Part shown: piece by piece, positions 8,998 through 18,151 of the stretch | How positions within the stretch are numbered: position 1 is the first letter of the stretch | Layout: each line of letters begins with the position of its first letter | Assembly: GCA_964484185.1 (NCBI GenBank) | Contig: CAZAEQ010000021.1 | Coordinates: forward strand, 12,442-76,441 | DNA from: F1-120-MAGs238 sp964484185 | GTDB taxonomy: Bacteria > Planctomycetota > Phycisphaerae > Phycisphaerales > UBA1924 | Length of the DNA: 64,000 bases | Direction: 5' to 3' | The notes under the pieces: generated by a model | Databases searched by the model: none | The model's input: only the letters and a program-made list of their open reading frames with translations | Told to the model about the DNA's origin: nothing | Made by a program: the position numbers and the translations under genes

Positions 8998-9786
8998 ATG
9001 CCAACCCAACCCGGATCGCTCGCCAATCGAATCGCCATCATCACAGGCGCCTCCGCCGGAATCGGGGAGGCCGTCGCCCGAGAGTTCATCAACCTCGATG
9101 CGCAGGTTGTGCTCAACGCCCGTCGCGAAGAACGACTCGCCGCGTTGTGCCTGGAATTTGGAGCTGAAGATGCGGCGTTCGTGGCGGGGGACTGCGTCGA
9201 CGACACCACGCTCGAGCGTATGTTTGAAACCGCCCGTGCCGAGTTTGGACGCGAGGCAGACTGCGTGGTGATCAATGCTGGCCGCGGATTAAAGGGTTCA
9301 GTCACCGATTCAGACATGGCCCAGTGGGAAGAAGTCATCCGCACCAACTACATCGGCGCAGCAAAAATGCTCCGCGCGGCGGCGAAGTATCTCTCCCTCG
9401 CCAGCGAGGGCAGGAGTGGGGCGGCTCTCATGGACAAGCCCCGCGACATCGTCGTCATAGGTTCAAACGTCGGCCGCAATCTGTCGCCGTTTTCGAGCAT
9501 GTACGGCAGCACCAAGTTCGCAGTCCATTCACTGGCTGAGGGAGCACGGCGCGAACTGGGTCCAAAAGGCATTCGCGTGACGCTGATCGAGCCCGGGTTT
9601 GTGAAGAGCGAGTTTCAGGAAGTCGCGGGATATGACCCCAAGTGGGTGGATGGGATTTTTGACAAAATCGGGCCGGTTCTGTCGCCGCGGGATGTGGCGA
9701 AAACGATTGCTTTTGTGGTGGGGCAGCCGGGGCATGTGCATTTGAATGAGGTGATGATGCGGCCGACGCGGCAAGATTATCCGTAA
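8998..9786 (+). CDS. Short-chain dehydrogenase/reductase (SDR)
   Basis: This NAD(P)-dependent oxidoreductase of about 262 residues has the classical SDR layout: cofactor motif TGASAGIG near the N-terminus, VINAG (the NAG motif), a catalytic Ser region VVIGSNVGRN and the Y-G-S-T-K active site (YxxxK). The following I-E-P-G-F-V is the usual PG motif. The substrate cannot be told; sequence style is close to the YdfG/serine-dehydrogenase-like group. I prefer ATG 8998 to TTG 8992. A TATCCT box ends five bases before it, so the transcript may be leaderless. The gene is divergent from the Lol-like permease. Confidence 0.85.
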   Translation: MPTQPGSLANRIAIITGASAGIGEAVAREFINLDAQVVLNARREERLAALCLEFGAEDAAFVAGDCVDDTTLERMFETARAEFGREADCVVINAGRGLKGSVTDSDMAQWEEVIRTNYIGAAKMLRAAAKYLSLASEGRSGAALMDKPRDIVVIGSNVGRNLSPFSSMYGSTKFAVHSLAEGARRELGPKGIRVTLIEPGFVKSEFQEVAGYDPKWVDGIFDKIGPVLSPRDVAKTIAFVVGQPGHVHLNEVMMRPTRQDYP

Positions 9787-9795
9787 TATCTGTGT

Positions 9796-10950
9796 CTACT
9801 CCGCCTCCGGAATATTTCGCAAAAACTCCGAAAGTCGCAAACGTGTCGGCGACTTGGCATCTCGAACATACACACCGCTGACAGCACATCCAACCGCCAA
9901 GCACTCATCCAGTGAGAGTCCCAGCGTCTGCGCAAACGCGAAACCGCCGTTGAAGTGATCGCCCGCGCCGGTTGAGAGTTTCGGATGCGAAGTGAACGGA
10001 CCATCGAACCAACCAGTCGCTGAAGCCGTCGCCGCCCCCGCGCCTTGCCGGGGGTGAATGACCACGCAATCAAGTTTCGCGGCCTCCCGAATCATCGCCG
10101 CCGCCTGTCGAACTGCAACGCTGATCTTCGCCGCACAATCGCCAAAACACGGAAGTTCCAGCACGGCCGCAACCCGCTCAGCTTCCGCCAGATTCAGCCC
10201 AAGCGTCACCGGAGCAAACATATTGAGTGTTCGCAGTGTGTGCAGACACCGCATAATATCGGCATCCGTCCGCTTCGCCGGATCGCTCAAGTCAATAAAG
10301 ATTCGCAGCGTGTGTGCAAGCGACGGATCAACCGAAAGCACATCGCGGCACAATCCTTCCCAGATGCCTTCCACGCCGCCAAGCATGGTCCAATTCACAA
10401 TCCCGATCAATCGCGAATTGCGAACTATCGCCCGAATCTGCTCTAATCCAACTGTCGCGACAATCTGCTCCCACGTCACCCGCTGCACATTCGCCGTCTT
10501 GCCGAACATGATCTTGCCATCTTCAAACTCAAACGCATGAGTCAGCGCTGGCGGCGCAACTGGTATCACCTTCTCGCAGCGCGATGCCATTTCCGCATAC
10601 AACGGATGCAGTTCAGTCGGCTTCTCGACCTTTCCCACTGCCCCGATATACGTCACCTTGGCGCCCAGCGAACCAAGTGCTCCCGCCATCAGCGGCCCAT
10701 TGCCGCCCCAGCGTTCCTCGTTCACCACCAGTTCCATGTTCGTGCTCTTGCCCGCCGCCGCCGCCGCACGCGCTGCAAATTTCCCGATCGTGTTCAGTCG
10801 CGAGTAACCTGTGGCGCTCATGTCCGACCGTTGATCTACAACTGAAATAATCTCGTCAATGAATCCGTCAAAGCCCACAACAGCGGAAAACGCTGTGCTG
10901 GTGGCGAGTCGGCCTGCCGCCGATTGAGCGATTTGAAGTCGAGTTTGCAT
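9796..10950 (-). CDS. PfkB-family carbohydrate kinase
   Basis: The 384-residue protein has the ribokinase/PfkB signatures: an early W-G-G-N-G-P-L-M-A-G-A-L substrate-side glycine motif and the C-terminal L-S-T-G-A-G-D-H-F-N-G-G-F-A motif holding the catalytic Asp and anion hole. It phosphorylates a sugar or nucleoside-like substrate in the cytoplasm; the exact substrate cannot be read. The N-terminus (VVGFDGFIDEI) is longer and more acidic than in typical fructokinases, as in a subset of planctomycete PfkB proteins. The start at 10950 lies five bases after the stop of the upstream lipoprotein hydrolase, so the two are probably co-transcribed. Its 3' end is convergent with the SDR gene. Confidence 0.85.
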   Translation of the reverse strand: MQTRLQIAQSAAGRLATSTAFSAVVGFDGFIDEIISVVDQRSDMSATGYSRLNTIGKFAARAAAAAGKSTNMELVVNEERWGGNGPLMAGALGSLGAKVTYIGAVGKVEKPTELHPLYAEMASRCEKVIPVAPPALTHAFEFEDGKIMFGKTANVQRVTWEQIVATVGLEQIRAIVRNSRLIGIVNWTMLGGVEGIWEGLCRDVLSVDPSLAHTLRIFIDLSDPAKRTDADIMRCLHTLRTLNMFAPVTLGLNLAEAERVAAVLELPCFGDCAAKISVAVRQAAAMIREAAKLDCVVIHPRQGAGAATASATGWFDGPFTSHPKLSTGAGDHFNGGFAFAQTLGLSLDECLAVGCAVSGVYVRDAKSPTRLRLSEFLRNIPEAE

Positions 10951-10955
10951 CAGAA

Positions 10956-12617
10956 CTAATTCCCAGTTTCAGTTGGTGCAACTGGCGGCGGTGTTGCGTG
11001 ATGCGACGTCGCATTTTCCACCCAGTTTGCAATAAAGTCAGCCTTTCCAGGCAGGAAATAAAACAATAACTCGTGACCCGCGCCAATTGTCAATTGATCC
11101 GGTTTCCCTAGTCGCTCAAACAAGATATCGCCATATGCGGCAGGAACCCAGTCATCGCTCGATGCGTGAACCTGGAGGATCGGCAAATGTGCGATCATCG
11201 GCGCGGTGTAATATGGATCTAGCTTTGTGTGCTTGAGATACAACTCACTGATCGCCTCGGTCGTCGCCGCCGGAACTTTCTCCGTCCCGCAGCGCACCTT
11301 GATCCCGCCATCAGTGAACACGCTCTTCTGCGTCACCATGAACAAATTCGCTGCCCCGCCAATGACAACAACCGCATCAAGCTGATCACGCAGCAACGCC
11401 GCGGCAGTGGGGGTCGTCAACGCTCCAGCACTGAAGCCAATCATCACCACTGGAATATTCTGCAAATCCGGGCGCTGTGTCAGCGCGTACTCAAGACAAG
11501 TCTGCGCAGCATACGCGTTACCCGCCAGCGCCTGATCTACACGCGATGCGATCTGACGCGCAACCAGGTCCAGGTCCGCGCCCTCGCACGCCTGAAAACT
11601 TCCCGCCCTCAGTTTTCCCGTTGCCGATCGCTGCTTCGCGTACTTCGGATACAACGGGTGCTTGCTGTCGTACGTGTTAAATTTTCTGACCCAATCACTG
11701 ACAGCCTCTTCGTCGGAACTCGACGGCGCATTCTCCAGCGTGAACTCTTTCGCCTTGTCCGCATAAATCTGCGCGAGAATCTCATAGTCACTTGCCAGCG
11801 ACTTCTTGTACTGCTCGATCTGTTCATCCGACATCGGTGGCTGCGTGCTCGATTCCGTCGAGATATCAATCACCGCCCAGCCGCGGCGCTCAAATTCCTC
11901 CAGCACCCGCGGCTCAAACTCGTTATACGAAATCGCCTGGAAGTGCAGCACCAGTCCCTTGTACTCTCCGGGCTTCTTGATCGGCGGAATCCGAATCGGC
12001 TTGCCCGATTCCAGATGCAGATTCTGGTCATACGGAATTGGCAACACACGCATGCTCACGCGCCCGTGCCCGCGTTGCTCATTCGGCGGCCTCGCTGGCG
12101 CTGCGATCGGAAGCTGTGGTTCCTTCGGCGCGGGAACTGCCAGTCGCGCTTCCTGTGTCCTCGCGTCATCCGCCGCACTCAGCGTGCGTGAAGAAATCGT
12201 GCGCGCGTTGGCCGGAAAACCTGGGCCAAATAATTCACTGAATCGCTCATCTGGAGACGTCGTCTCACTCACCCGCGGCTTGGGCTTCCAATCAAATATC
12301 CGCAGCAGACTCAGCCCATGAATGCCCTTGTAGTGAACCGTTGTCCGCGCATTATCTAAAATGTTCTTCTCATCCGCCGTCAGTGTTGCACGATCCACTC
12401 CTTCAACCAGCCCAAAATACACCACCTCCGGCGGCGTCTTTTCCAAAATCGGTTTCAGCGGCTCGACATCACGCGTCGGCCACGTCGAGACATCCGGCGC
12501 TTCGGTGCGAGCAACGGCAACCGGGCGAGTGGTCGGTCGATACGACCAGCACCCGCCGCTGAACAAGCTGAATATGGCAATCGCGCAGATGGTCGGTGTG
12601 GCGAATCGGGTCTGCAT
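10956..12617 (-). CDS. Lipoprotein alpha/beta hydrolase
   Basis: From ATG 12617 the product is about 553 residues. It begins MQTRFATPTICAIAIF and S-L-F-S-G-G-C, a lipoprotein-type signal with Cys at about residue 23, so it should be anchored in an envelope membrane. The catalytic half carries the nucleophile elbow M-I-G-F-S-A-G-A, an acid candidate in H-A-S-S-D-D-W-V-P and the terminal His in I-G-A-G-H-E-L-L, in the order of an alpha/beta hydrolase. The first 250 residues have no recognisable motif. A longer frame starts at 12671 but would put extra residues ahead of the signal peptide. The gene lies just upstream of the PfkB kinase. Esterase or peptidase activity is likely; the substrate is unknown. 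Confidence 0.75.
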   Translation of the reverse strand: MQTRFATPTICAIAIFSLFSGGCWSYRPTTRPVAVARTEAPDVSTWPTRDVEPLKPILEKTPPEVVYFGLVEGVDRATLTADEKNILDNARTTVHYKGIHGLSLLRIFDWKPKPRVSETTSPDERFSELFGPGFPANARTISSRTLSAADDARTQEARLAVPAPKEPQLPIAAPARPPNEQRGHGRVSMRVLPIPYDQNLHLESGKPIRIPPIKKPGEYKGLVLHFQAISYNEFEPRVLEEFERRGWAVIDISTESSTQPPMSDEQIEQYKKSLASDYEILAQIYADKAKEFTLENAPSSSDEEAVSDWVRKFNTYDSKHPLYPKYAKQRSATGKLRAGSFQACEGADLDLVARQIASRVDQALAGNAYAAQTCLEYALTQRPDLQNIPVVMIGFSAGALTTPTAAALLRDQLDAVVVIGGAANLFMVTQKSVFTDGGIKVRCGTEKVPAATTEAISELYLKHTKLDPYYTAPMIAHLPILQVHASSDDWVPAAYGDILFERLGKPDQLTIGAGHELLFYFLPGKADFIANWVENATSHHATPPPVAPTETGN

Positions 12618-12669
12618 AGGTAATAGAGAGTATGTCGAAATCCGTCCATCATTGCAATTTCTGGACCTC

Positions 12670-12706
12670 AAAAAGAAAGCGGGCCTGAGATTGCTCTCAG
12701 GCCCGC
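12670..12706 (-). terminator. Intrinsic terminator of the S1 gene
   Basis: Read on the reverse strand, a perfect 12-base-pair stem (GCGGGCCTGAGA / TCTCAGGCCCGC) with a GCAA loop is followed by TTTCTTTTT. It lies about 50 bases after the rpsA stop codon. Confidence 0.93.
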
Positions 12707-12752
12707 GTGATTGAATCAGGTTATCTGGCCAATCAGTTCAAAATCATTCGGC

Positions 12753-14531
12753 TCATTCTTCACTGCCGAAGCGGATCTTGTCGGTGCCCATCGCGCCGTG
12801 GTCATCCATACCGCCGCGGGTCGGCGATCCAGAGCCCTTGCGGCTGCCTGTGGCTGCTTCATCGGCCGGTGCGCCGGTGGTATCGCCCCATTGTGCACGC
12901 TTGAGCGAGAGACCGATCTTGCGATCAGCCTTGTCAACGCGGAGGATCTTGACATCGATTTCCTCATCAGCCTTGACCACGTCCTGAGGTGTCTCGACCT
13001 TGTGGTCGGCGAGTTCAGAGATGTGGAGCAGGCCTTCGAGGTCGGCTTCAAGTTCAACGAAGACACCGAAGTTGGTGATCTTGGTGACCTTGCCGCGAAC
13101 AACCATGCCGGGCTTGTAGCTGTCGGGGATGGCGTTGAGCCACGGATCCTCTGTGAGCTGCTTGATACCCAGGCTGATGCGCTGCTTGGTCTGATCGACT
13201 TCGAGCACCACGCAGCGGACGTTGTCGCCCTTCTTGTACACTTCCTGCGGGTGAGTGATCTTCTTGGTCCAGCTGATGTCGCTGATGTGGAGCAGACCAT
13301 CGATGCCCGGCTCGATCTCGACAAACGCGCCGTAGTTGGCGAGGTTGCGGACCTGACCTTCGATGATGGTTCCGGGAGGATACTTCTCGGAAACGAGTTC
13401 CCAGGGGTTGACCTCGATCTGCTTCATGCCGAGGCTGATTTCCTGCTTGTCCTTGTTAATCTCAAGAACAACGACTTCAACTTCATCGCCCTGCTTGACG
13501 ACTTCGTTGGGGTGGTTGACCCTGCGTGTCCAGGACATTTCAGAGATGTGCACGAGGCCTTCGATGCCATCCTCAAGCCGCACGAACGCGCCGTACGTCA
13601 TGATGTTGACAACAGCGCCCTTGACGCGCGAGTTGACGGGGTACTTGCGCTCGATCTCTTCCCACGGGCTGGTTTCCTTCTGCTTGAGACCAAGTGCAAT
13701 CTTCTCTTTCTCGCGATCGATATTGAGAACCTTGACTTCGATCTTCTGACCAAGCTTGAGGAGTTCAGAGGGGTGATTGATCCGGCCCCAGGACATATCA
13801 GTAATGTGGAGGAGGCCATCGATGCCGCCGAGGTCGATGAACGCACCAAAGTCGGCGATGTTCTTGACTTCGCCGATAATGGTCTCGCCTTCCTTGATCG
13901 TGTCCATGATGCGCTTCTTCGCATTCTCGCGCTCATCTTCAATCAGCTTGCGGCGCGAAATCACGATGTTTCTACGCTCAAGGTCGATCTTGAGGATGCT
14001 GGCGCGGACCTTGCGGCCTAGGAATTCGCCAACATCACCCGGACGACGGATATCAACCTGTGAGGCGGGGAGGAACACGGGCACGCCGATATCAACGAGC
14101 AATCCGCCCTTGATTTTGCGTGTGACCATTCCTTCAACGACATCGCCTTCCTTGGTCGTATCGAGAATCCGCTGCCAGTTGAGCATGCGGTCGGCCTTGC
14201 GCTTGGAGAGCTGGATCAGCCCGCCTTCGCCTTCGTAGCCTTCGAACAGAACATCAATTTCATCGCCCGGCTTGGGCTCTGGTCCGCCTTCGAACTCTTC
14301 CTTCGGAATCAGACCTTCGCTCTTGAGGCCAACTTCAACAACGACTTCGTTGCCGGCCATGCCGACAATCTTGCCCTTGATGATCTTGCCGGGGGTCTGC
14401 GAATCAACCTGCCGCGAAAGCAGGTGTTCAAGACCGGCATCGCCCGTGCGTCCGCCCATGGCGGCCTCAAGCATGGTGTCAATGTCGTTGTCTTTCAGAC
14501 CCAGTGATGCCATCAACGCTTCATCAATCAT
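12753..14531 (-). CDS. rpsA: 30S ribosomal protein S1
   Basis: From ATG 14531 the product is 592 residues, close to the usual bacterial S1 length. Six S1 (OB-fold) RNA-binding repeats can be read, each with a 'G.V..i...G.fv.l....GL.h.se' pattern: IIKGKIVGMAGNEVVVEVG, VVEGMVTRKIKGGLLVDIG, IIGEVKNIADFGAFIDLGG, VKGAVVNIMTYGAFVRLED, IIEGQVRNLANYGAFVEIE and VVRGKVTKITNFGVFVELE. The protein helps the small subunit load structured mRNAs. The frame is open upstream to 14741, but ATG 14531 is preceded by GGAAGG and starts the conserved part, so it is preferred. The C-terminus after the sixth repeat is a Gly/Ser/Asp-rich tail of about 45 residues. A strong terminator follows. Confidence 0.95.
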   Translation of the reverse strand: MIDEALMASLGLKDNDIDTMLEAAMGGRTGDAGLEHLLSRQVDSQTPGKIIKGKIVGMAGNEVVVEVGLKSEGLIPKEEFEGGPEPKPGDEIDVLFEGYEGEGGLIQLSKRKADRMLNWQRILDTTKEGDVVEGMVTRKIKGGLLVDIGVPVFLPASQVDIRRPGDVGEFLGRKVRASILKIDLERRNIVISRRKLIEDERENAKKRIMDTIKEGETIIGEVKNIADFGAFIDLGGIDGLLHITDMSWGRINHPSELLKLGQKIEVKVLNIDREKEKIALGLKQKETSPWEEIERKYPVNSRVKGAVVNIMTYGAFVRLEDGIEGLVHISEMSWTRRVNHPNEVVKQGDEVEVVVLEINKDKQEISLGMKQIEVNPWELVSEKYPPGTIIEGQVRNLANYGAFVEIEPGIDGLLHISDISWTKKITHPQEVYKKGDNVRCVVLEVDQTKQRISLGIKQLTEDPWLNAIPDSYKPGMVVRGKVTKITNFGVFVELEADLEGLLHISELADHKVETPQDVVKADEEIDVKILRVDKADRKIGLSLKRAQWGDTTGAPADEAATGSRKGSGSPTRGGMDDHGAMGTDKIRFGSEE

Positions 14532-14902
14532 GTAAATACCTTCCGGGGTGACAGCGTTATGTATTGTGCGCTGTGCGACCCCTGCATGTCCGCACCGCCC
14601 GTTCATCGGCCGCGGAGAAAGGCTCGTGCCTTCCTGTCGCAACAGGCGATACCGACACCGATACCCCATGCACTTTGAGCGTCGTGCTCCTGATGCAAAG
14701 GGCCTGCCCAGACTGTGGGCGTGAGAGTGATTAACACACAACCCCGCGCCTCTACAAAAGAGGCGTCACAAGGGTTGGCCGATGTGAGGGGAAGTATAGC
14801 CAATCCCTTGCACGGGCGTCAGTCAACCTATCTATATAGAACGCTTAAAAAGAGACTTTCGCGGAGCCAGAAACCCGGCTTCCCGTCTCTAACCCAGCCT
14901 TT
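14532..14902 (-). other. Long leader region of rpsA
   Basis: These 371 bases hold no convincing gene. On the reverse strand a TATACT box (14793-14798) without a well-spaced -35 lies about 260 bases before the rpsA start. Downstream of it is a 7-base-pair hairpin (CGCCTCT / AGAGGCG, 14747-14765). The length would allow leader-based control of S1, as known for rpsA in enterobacteria, but this is inference. The part from 14800 to 14902 lies just behind the histidine kinase gene and shows nothing clear. Confidence 0.35.
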
Positions 14903-16975
14903 CTATGCCGCTCGCTTCTCCGAACTGCTTCCCGTGCGGTTCAGCCATTTGGCACACGCTCGTAGCAGATGCACCCTGTCGATCGGCTTGGTCGCATAGT
15001 CATTGCATCCGACATCCAGACACTTGGCGCGATCTTCCGACATCGCGTGTGCTGTAAGTGCGATAATCGGAAGCGAGCTTCCCTGCGCACGAAGCGTGCG
15101 AGTCAGCGTGTAACCATCCATCTCCGGCATCTGAATATCTGTCAGCAGGAGATCAAACGGATTGTTGTCAATCGCGCTGCTGGCAAGCAACTCAAGCGCC
15201 GCCTGCCCATTTTCCGCGACCACAACCTCGGCCCCCGCTCTGCGCAAGTGGAAACAAATCAACCGCTGATTGTCAGGGCCATCTTCTGCCAGGAGGATCC
15301 GGCCCTTCAACGTGGGAACGACATCACTGGGGTTCTCTCGCTCGGCGCTTGTCACAAGTTCCAGATCGTGTACAACTTTCGCGCCCTCAACCGCAACGAG
15401 ATTCAAAGTCAATCTGAAGCACGATCCGACCCCCGGTGCAGTTCTCTGCAGGGTCACGCTTCCTCCCATAAGGCCTGCAAGTCGCTGCGAGATGACCAGG
15501 CCAAGCCCCGTGCCGCCATGCGCGCGAGTCACCGATTCATCAGCCTGATTGAACGCCGAGAACAGGCGGCCCGCCTGTTCCTTCGTCATGCCCGGACCTG
15601 TGTCGATCACATCAATCACCAGAACCTGCTTCCCGTCCTGCTCTTTCACTCCAACTTCAATTTTCACCCCGCCGGTCTGTGTGAATTTGACCGCGTTGCC
15701 AATCAGATTCAGCAATACCTGCCGCAGGCGAGTGGGGTCGCCATAGATGCGATCCGGAATCGGGCTGGTCAAAACTGCACTGATTTCCAGGTCCTTTTCC
15801 AATGCCCGCGGCCGCATAAACCCAAGCGCCTCGGTGACAAGTTGCAACACCGGGGTTTCGATGTGTTCAACAGTCATCTTGTCCGCCTGAATCTTTGAAA
15901 GATCAAGGATGTCGTTAATCACCGTCATGAGATGCTGTCCGGCGTTGCAGATCGTGTCAATCGCTTCGATCCGGCTCTGCGGTGCACGTTCCAGTATCCC
16001 ATCTTCCCGCAAGAGCTCCGCATAGCCCATGATCGCTGTCAGCGGCGTGCGTATCTCGTGGCTCATATTGGCAAGGAACTCACTCTTTGATCGACTCGCT
16101 GCCTCCGCGGCGACACGAGCGCAGATAAGTTCGGTTTCAACTCTCTTGCGTTGCGTAATGACCTGCGTAAAGAAAATCAGCCCGCCAATCGCACCATTGC
16201 GATCGCGCCACGGCCGAACCTCCCAGGCAAGCCAGTCAGTAGTTCCGTCAGCACGCTCAAATGGATCCTCATCGCATTTCTCCGTGCTGCCTCCCAGCGC
16301 TCTTTGATGTATGGCTCTCCATCGCTCAGGAATTTCCGGGAACACATCGTAGTGGCACTTGCCAATGACGTTGATGTCGCCAAGGTTGTAATCACTCAGC
16401 CAGCGCTCGCTCACCTGAAGATAGCACAGGTTCTTGTCAAGCACCGCAACCGCAGCGGGCGTGTGCTTGATGAAATTCTCAAGCAATTCTGTCGTCGATC
16501 GCAATTGCGCTGTCATCTCTTCTGCAAGCGTCGTCGCGCCGCTTTGGCTTTGCGCAAGCGACCAGACAACCACTGCCACTAGCGTGCTCAGGAGGCCGCC
16601 TCCCACTCCAAGAATCGTCGGAATATGTATCTGTGCCTCGCCATGCACCCGCCCGCCAGCGCCAAACGCGGCGATCGCTGCAATCGACCATCCAAACACA
16701 AAGATGGCCGCAACGATCAACACAGTGCGCGGTGGTGTAGCTTTCACTTGCGATGCAGTTGTCTGAATAAACTGGCGCACCTGTACTATGAAATGTGGCT
16801 CAGTAGGTTGGGCAGAATAGTTCAACTTCAATCCCCGTATTCGCCGTGATTGCGGCACCCCTGAAAATCGGCCTTCTCTGCACCTCTGGTGAGTCGCGAG
16901 ATTCTTAAATCTGTGTATTTGGGTCACGCACCGCCCTGAATCGGGTACCGCTGAAGCCACCCGTTCAAGGGACAT
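14903..16975 (-). CDS. Membrane-bound hybrid sensor histidine kinase
   Basis: This is a signalling kinase with two membrane helices (about residues 85-107 and 119-142), a PAS sensor domain (about 165-290), HisKA with the phosphoacceptor His in FLANMSHEIRTPLT (about 306), and HATPase_c with N-box L-L-N-L-I-G-N-A-V-K-F-T, G1 D-T-G-P-G-M and G2 G-G-T-G-L-G-L. A receiver domain at the C-terminus follows (I-L-L-A-E-D-G, phospho-Asp in L-L-L-T-D-I-Q-M-P-E-M-D-G, and T-A-H-A-M). There is no HPt domain and no separate regulator nearby, so the output partner is unknown. The start is uncertain: the first 60-70 residues from 16975 look non-conserved, and GTG (VRQFIQ) or TTG codons downstream are alternatives. 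Confidence 0.9.
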   Translation of the reverse strand: MSLERVASAVPDSGRCVTQIHRFKNLATHQRCREGRFSGVPQSRRIRGLKLNYSAQPTEPHFIVQVRQFIQTTASQVKATPPRTVLIVAAIFVFGWSIAAIAAFGAGGRVHGEAQIHIPTILGVGGGLLSTLVAVVVWSLAQSQSGATTLAEEMTAQLRSTTELLENFIKHTPAAVAVLDKNLCYLQVSERWLSDYNLGDINVIGKCHYDVFPEIPERWRAIHQRALGGSTEKCDEDPFERADGTTDWLAWEVRPWRDRNGAIGGLIFFTQVITQRKRVETELICARVAAEAASRSKSEFLANMSHEIRTPLTAIMGYAELLREDGILERAPQSRIEAIDTICNAGQHLMTVINDILDLSKIQADKMTVEHIETPVLQLVTEALGFMRPRALEKDLEISAVLTSPIPDRIYGDPTRLRQVLLNLIGNAVKFTQTGGVKIEVGVKEQDGKQVLVIDVIDTGPGMTKEQAGRLFSAFNQADESVTRAHGGTGLGLVISQRLAGLMGGSVTLQRTAPGVGSCFRLTLNLVAVEGAKVVHDLELVTSAERENPSDVVPTLKGRILLAEDGPDNQRLICFHLRRAGAEVVVAENGQAALELLASSAIDNNPFDLLLTDIQMPEMDGYTLTRTLRAQGSSLPIIALTAHAMSEDRAKCLDVGCNDYATKPIDRVHLLRACAKWLNRTGSSSEKRAA

Positions 16976-17084
16976 ATTGCCAGAAAATCTTGCATTGTGG
17001 TGGCAGATTCACCCTTCGCCCCACGCACTGCCAATAGACCAGTCCGCGGCGTGTTGCCAAGGCCTGCTCACTGGAGTGCCTCAT

Positions 17085-17822
17085 ATGAAACGCCTTCTGA
17101 ACACTGTCACCTCTGCCGGATCATCAACCCTCAACCACGCGAGAAAGGGAGTCGTCCAATCTCTCACGCTCGGCGCCGTCCTGCTCGCCGGGGCGGCCGC
17201 GCAAGCCAACGTGGTGAACTACGGCGGCCAACTCTTCGCCGGCGTCGAAACCAGTCCCCCGGGAAATTACAACCTGCAGCTCAACCATACCGAGGACAAC
17301 ACTCGCGCTCACGCCTACTTGGAGCAATACCGGATTCTTCTCGACCGTCAGGTGACATACCACGCGCACGGTCAGGGCTCCTACATGACTCCCGGTTCGC
17401 TCACCACAGCAACAAGAATTCCCGGGGTCAACACTTCAATCGTGAACAGCTACCTCATCCACTTTGATCCAACCTCCGGACTTGGCGGCAGAACAACGAC
17501 GGGTTGGATCGAGTTCAACGCGCCAATCTACATCATCACCCACCCCAACAACGACATCGATCAAACTGATGCTCGCTTCGGAATGAACGGTGTCACCTAC
17601 GGCCAGGGCTTGTCCGATCGCGGCTGGGACCTCGCATCGGCTGACTGGTTCGATATCAGTACGCCGTCCGCAGGCATCTGGAAACTTTCGTGGGAAGCCA
17701 ATGCATCCAGCGGCATGGATGAAATGCGGATCATCGAAATCGTCGACACAATTCCGACACCGGGTTCGGTCGCATTACTCGGACTCGGCGGCTTGGCAGT
17801 CCTTCGCCGCAGACGCGGTTGA
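17085..17822 (+). CDS. PEP-CTERM-like exported protein
   Basis: From ATG 17085, preceded by GGAG, the product is about 245 residues. A long signal peptide (KRLLNTVTSAGSSTLN, then V-Q-S-L-T-L-G-A-V-L-L-A-G-A-A-A-Q-A) leads into a beta-rich exported domain. The C-terminus I-P-T-P-G-S-V-A-L-L-G-L-G-G-L-A-V-L followed by four Arg is a PEP-CTERM-type sorting tail, with PTP in place of PEP. The body contains WIEFNAPIYIIT and DARFGMNGVTYG, a pattern seen in other planctomycete PEP-CTERM proteins, but no enzymatic motif. It starts just past the divergent histidine kinase. It is likely anchored in the envelope; function unknown. Confidence 0.8.
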   Translation: MKRLLNTVTSAGSSTLNHARKGVVQSLTLGAVLLAGAAAQANVVNYGGQLFAGVETSPPGNYNLQLNHTEDNTRAHAYLEQYRILLDRQVTYHAHGQGSYMTPGSLTTATRIPGVNTSIVNSYLIHFDPTSGLGGRTTTGWIEFNAPIYIITHPNNDIDQTDARFGMNGVTYGQGLSDRGWDLASADWFDISTPSAGIWKLSWEANASSGMDEMRIIEIVDTIPTPGSVALLGLGGLAVLRRRRG

Positions 17823-18151
17823 TTTCGGTACCCCTGCCGTGGAAGCTGCATCGCAACCGAAAGGAGGCACATCAGAAGTGATGACACATCAAAAGCCGGG
17901 CCGCTGCAAAGCGACTCGCCTTTTTCCGATTGCCGTGCGGGCATCGTGTCGCCTTACCCGTCTCTGGCAGACCGGCAGGCCATTGCGGCAAGATTCGTCG
18001 CAATCTCTACCAGTTTGTGTTGAATTATGCTCGCTCACGGAAATATTCACTGGCGAGTTTCAATTCATGTCGCATACTTCAAGTGGTCCGATCACCCGGT
18101 ATCCGACGCGAGTTGACTATCGATGCTGTGAATTGCCCAGTGGAGACAACC
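17823..18151. other. Intergenic stretch between two PEP-CTERM genes
   Basis: These 329 bases contain no supportable gene. The only functional signal seen is TGGAGACAACC just before the ATG at 18152, a ribosome site. I found no terminator hairpin with a T-run and no riboswitch-like structure. Confidence 0.5.

Noticed and set aside
11229..12191. 320-codon Arg-rich open frame on the + strand
   Set aside because: It is antisense to the lipoprotein hydrolase gene, and the extreme Arg content is typical of a shadow frame.
12711..14021. 436-codon open frame on the + strand
   Set aside because: It lies entirely antisense to the ribosomal S1 gene; its Asp/Leu/Val-rich pattern is the mirror of S1 repeat codons.
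14793..14830. TTGACT and TATACT as the rpsA promoter
   Set aside because: The two boxes are 22 bases apart on the reverse strand, too far for a normal sigma-70 promoter; only the -10 is kept as a weak hint.
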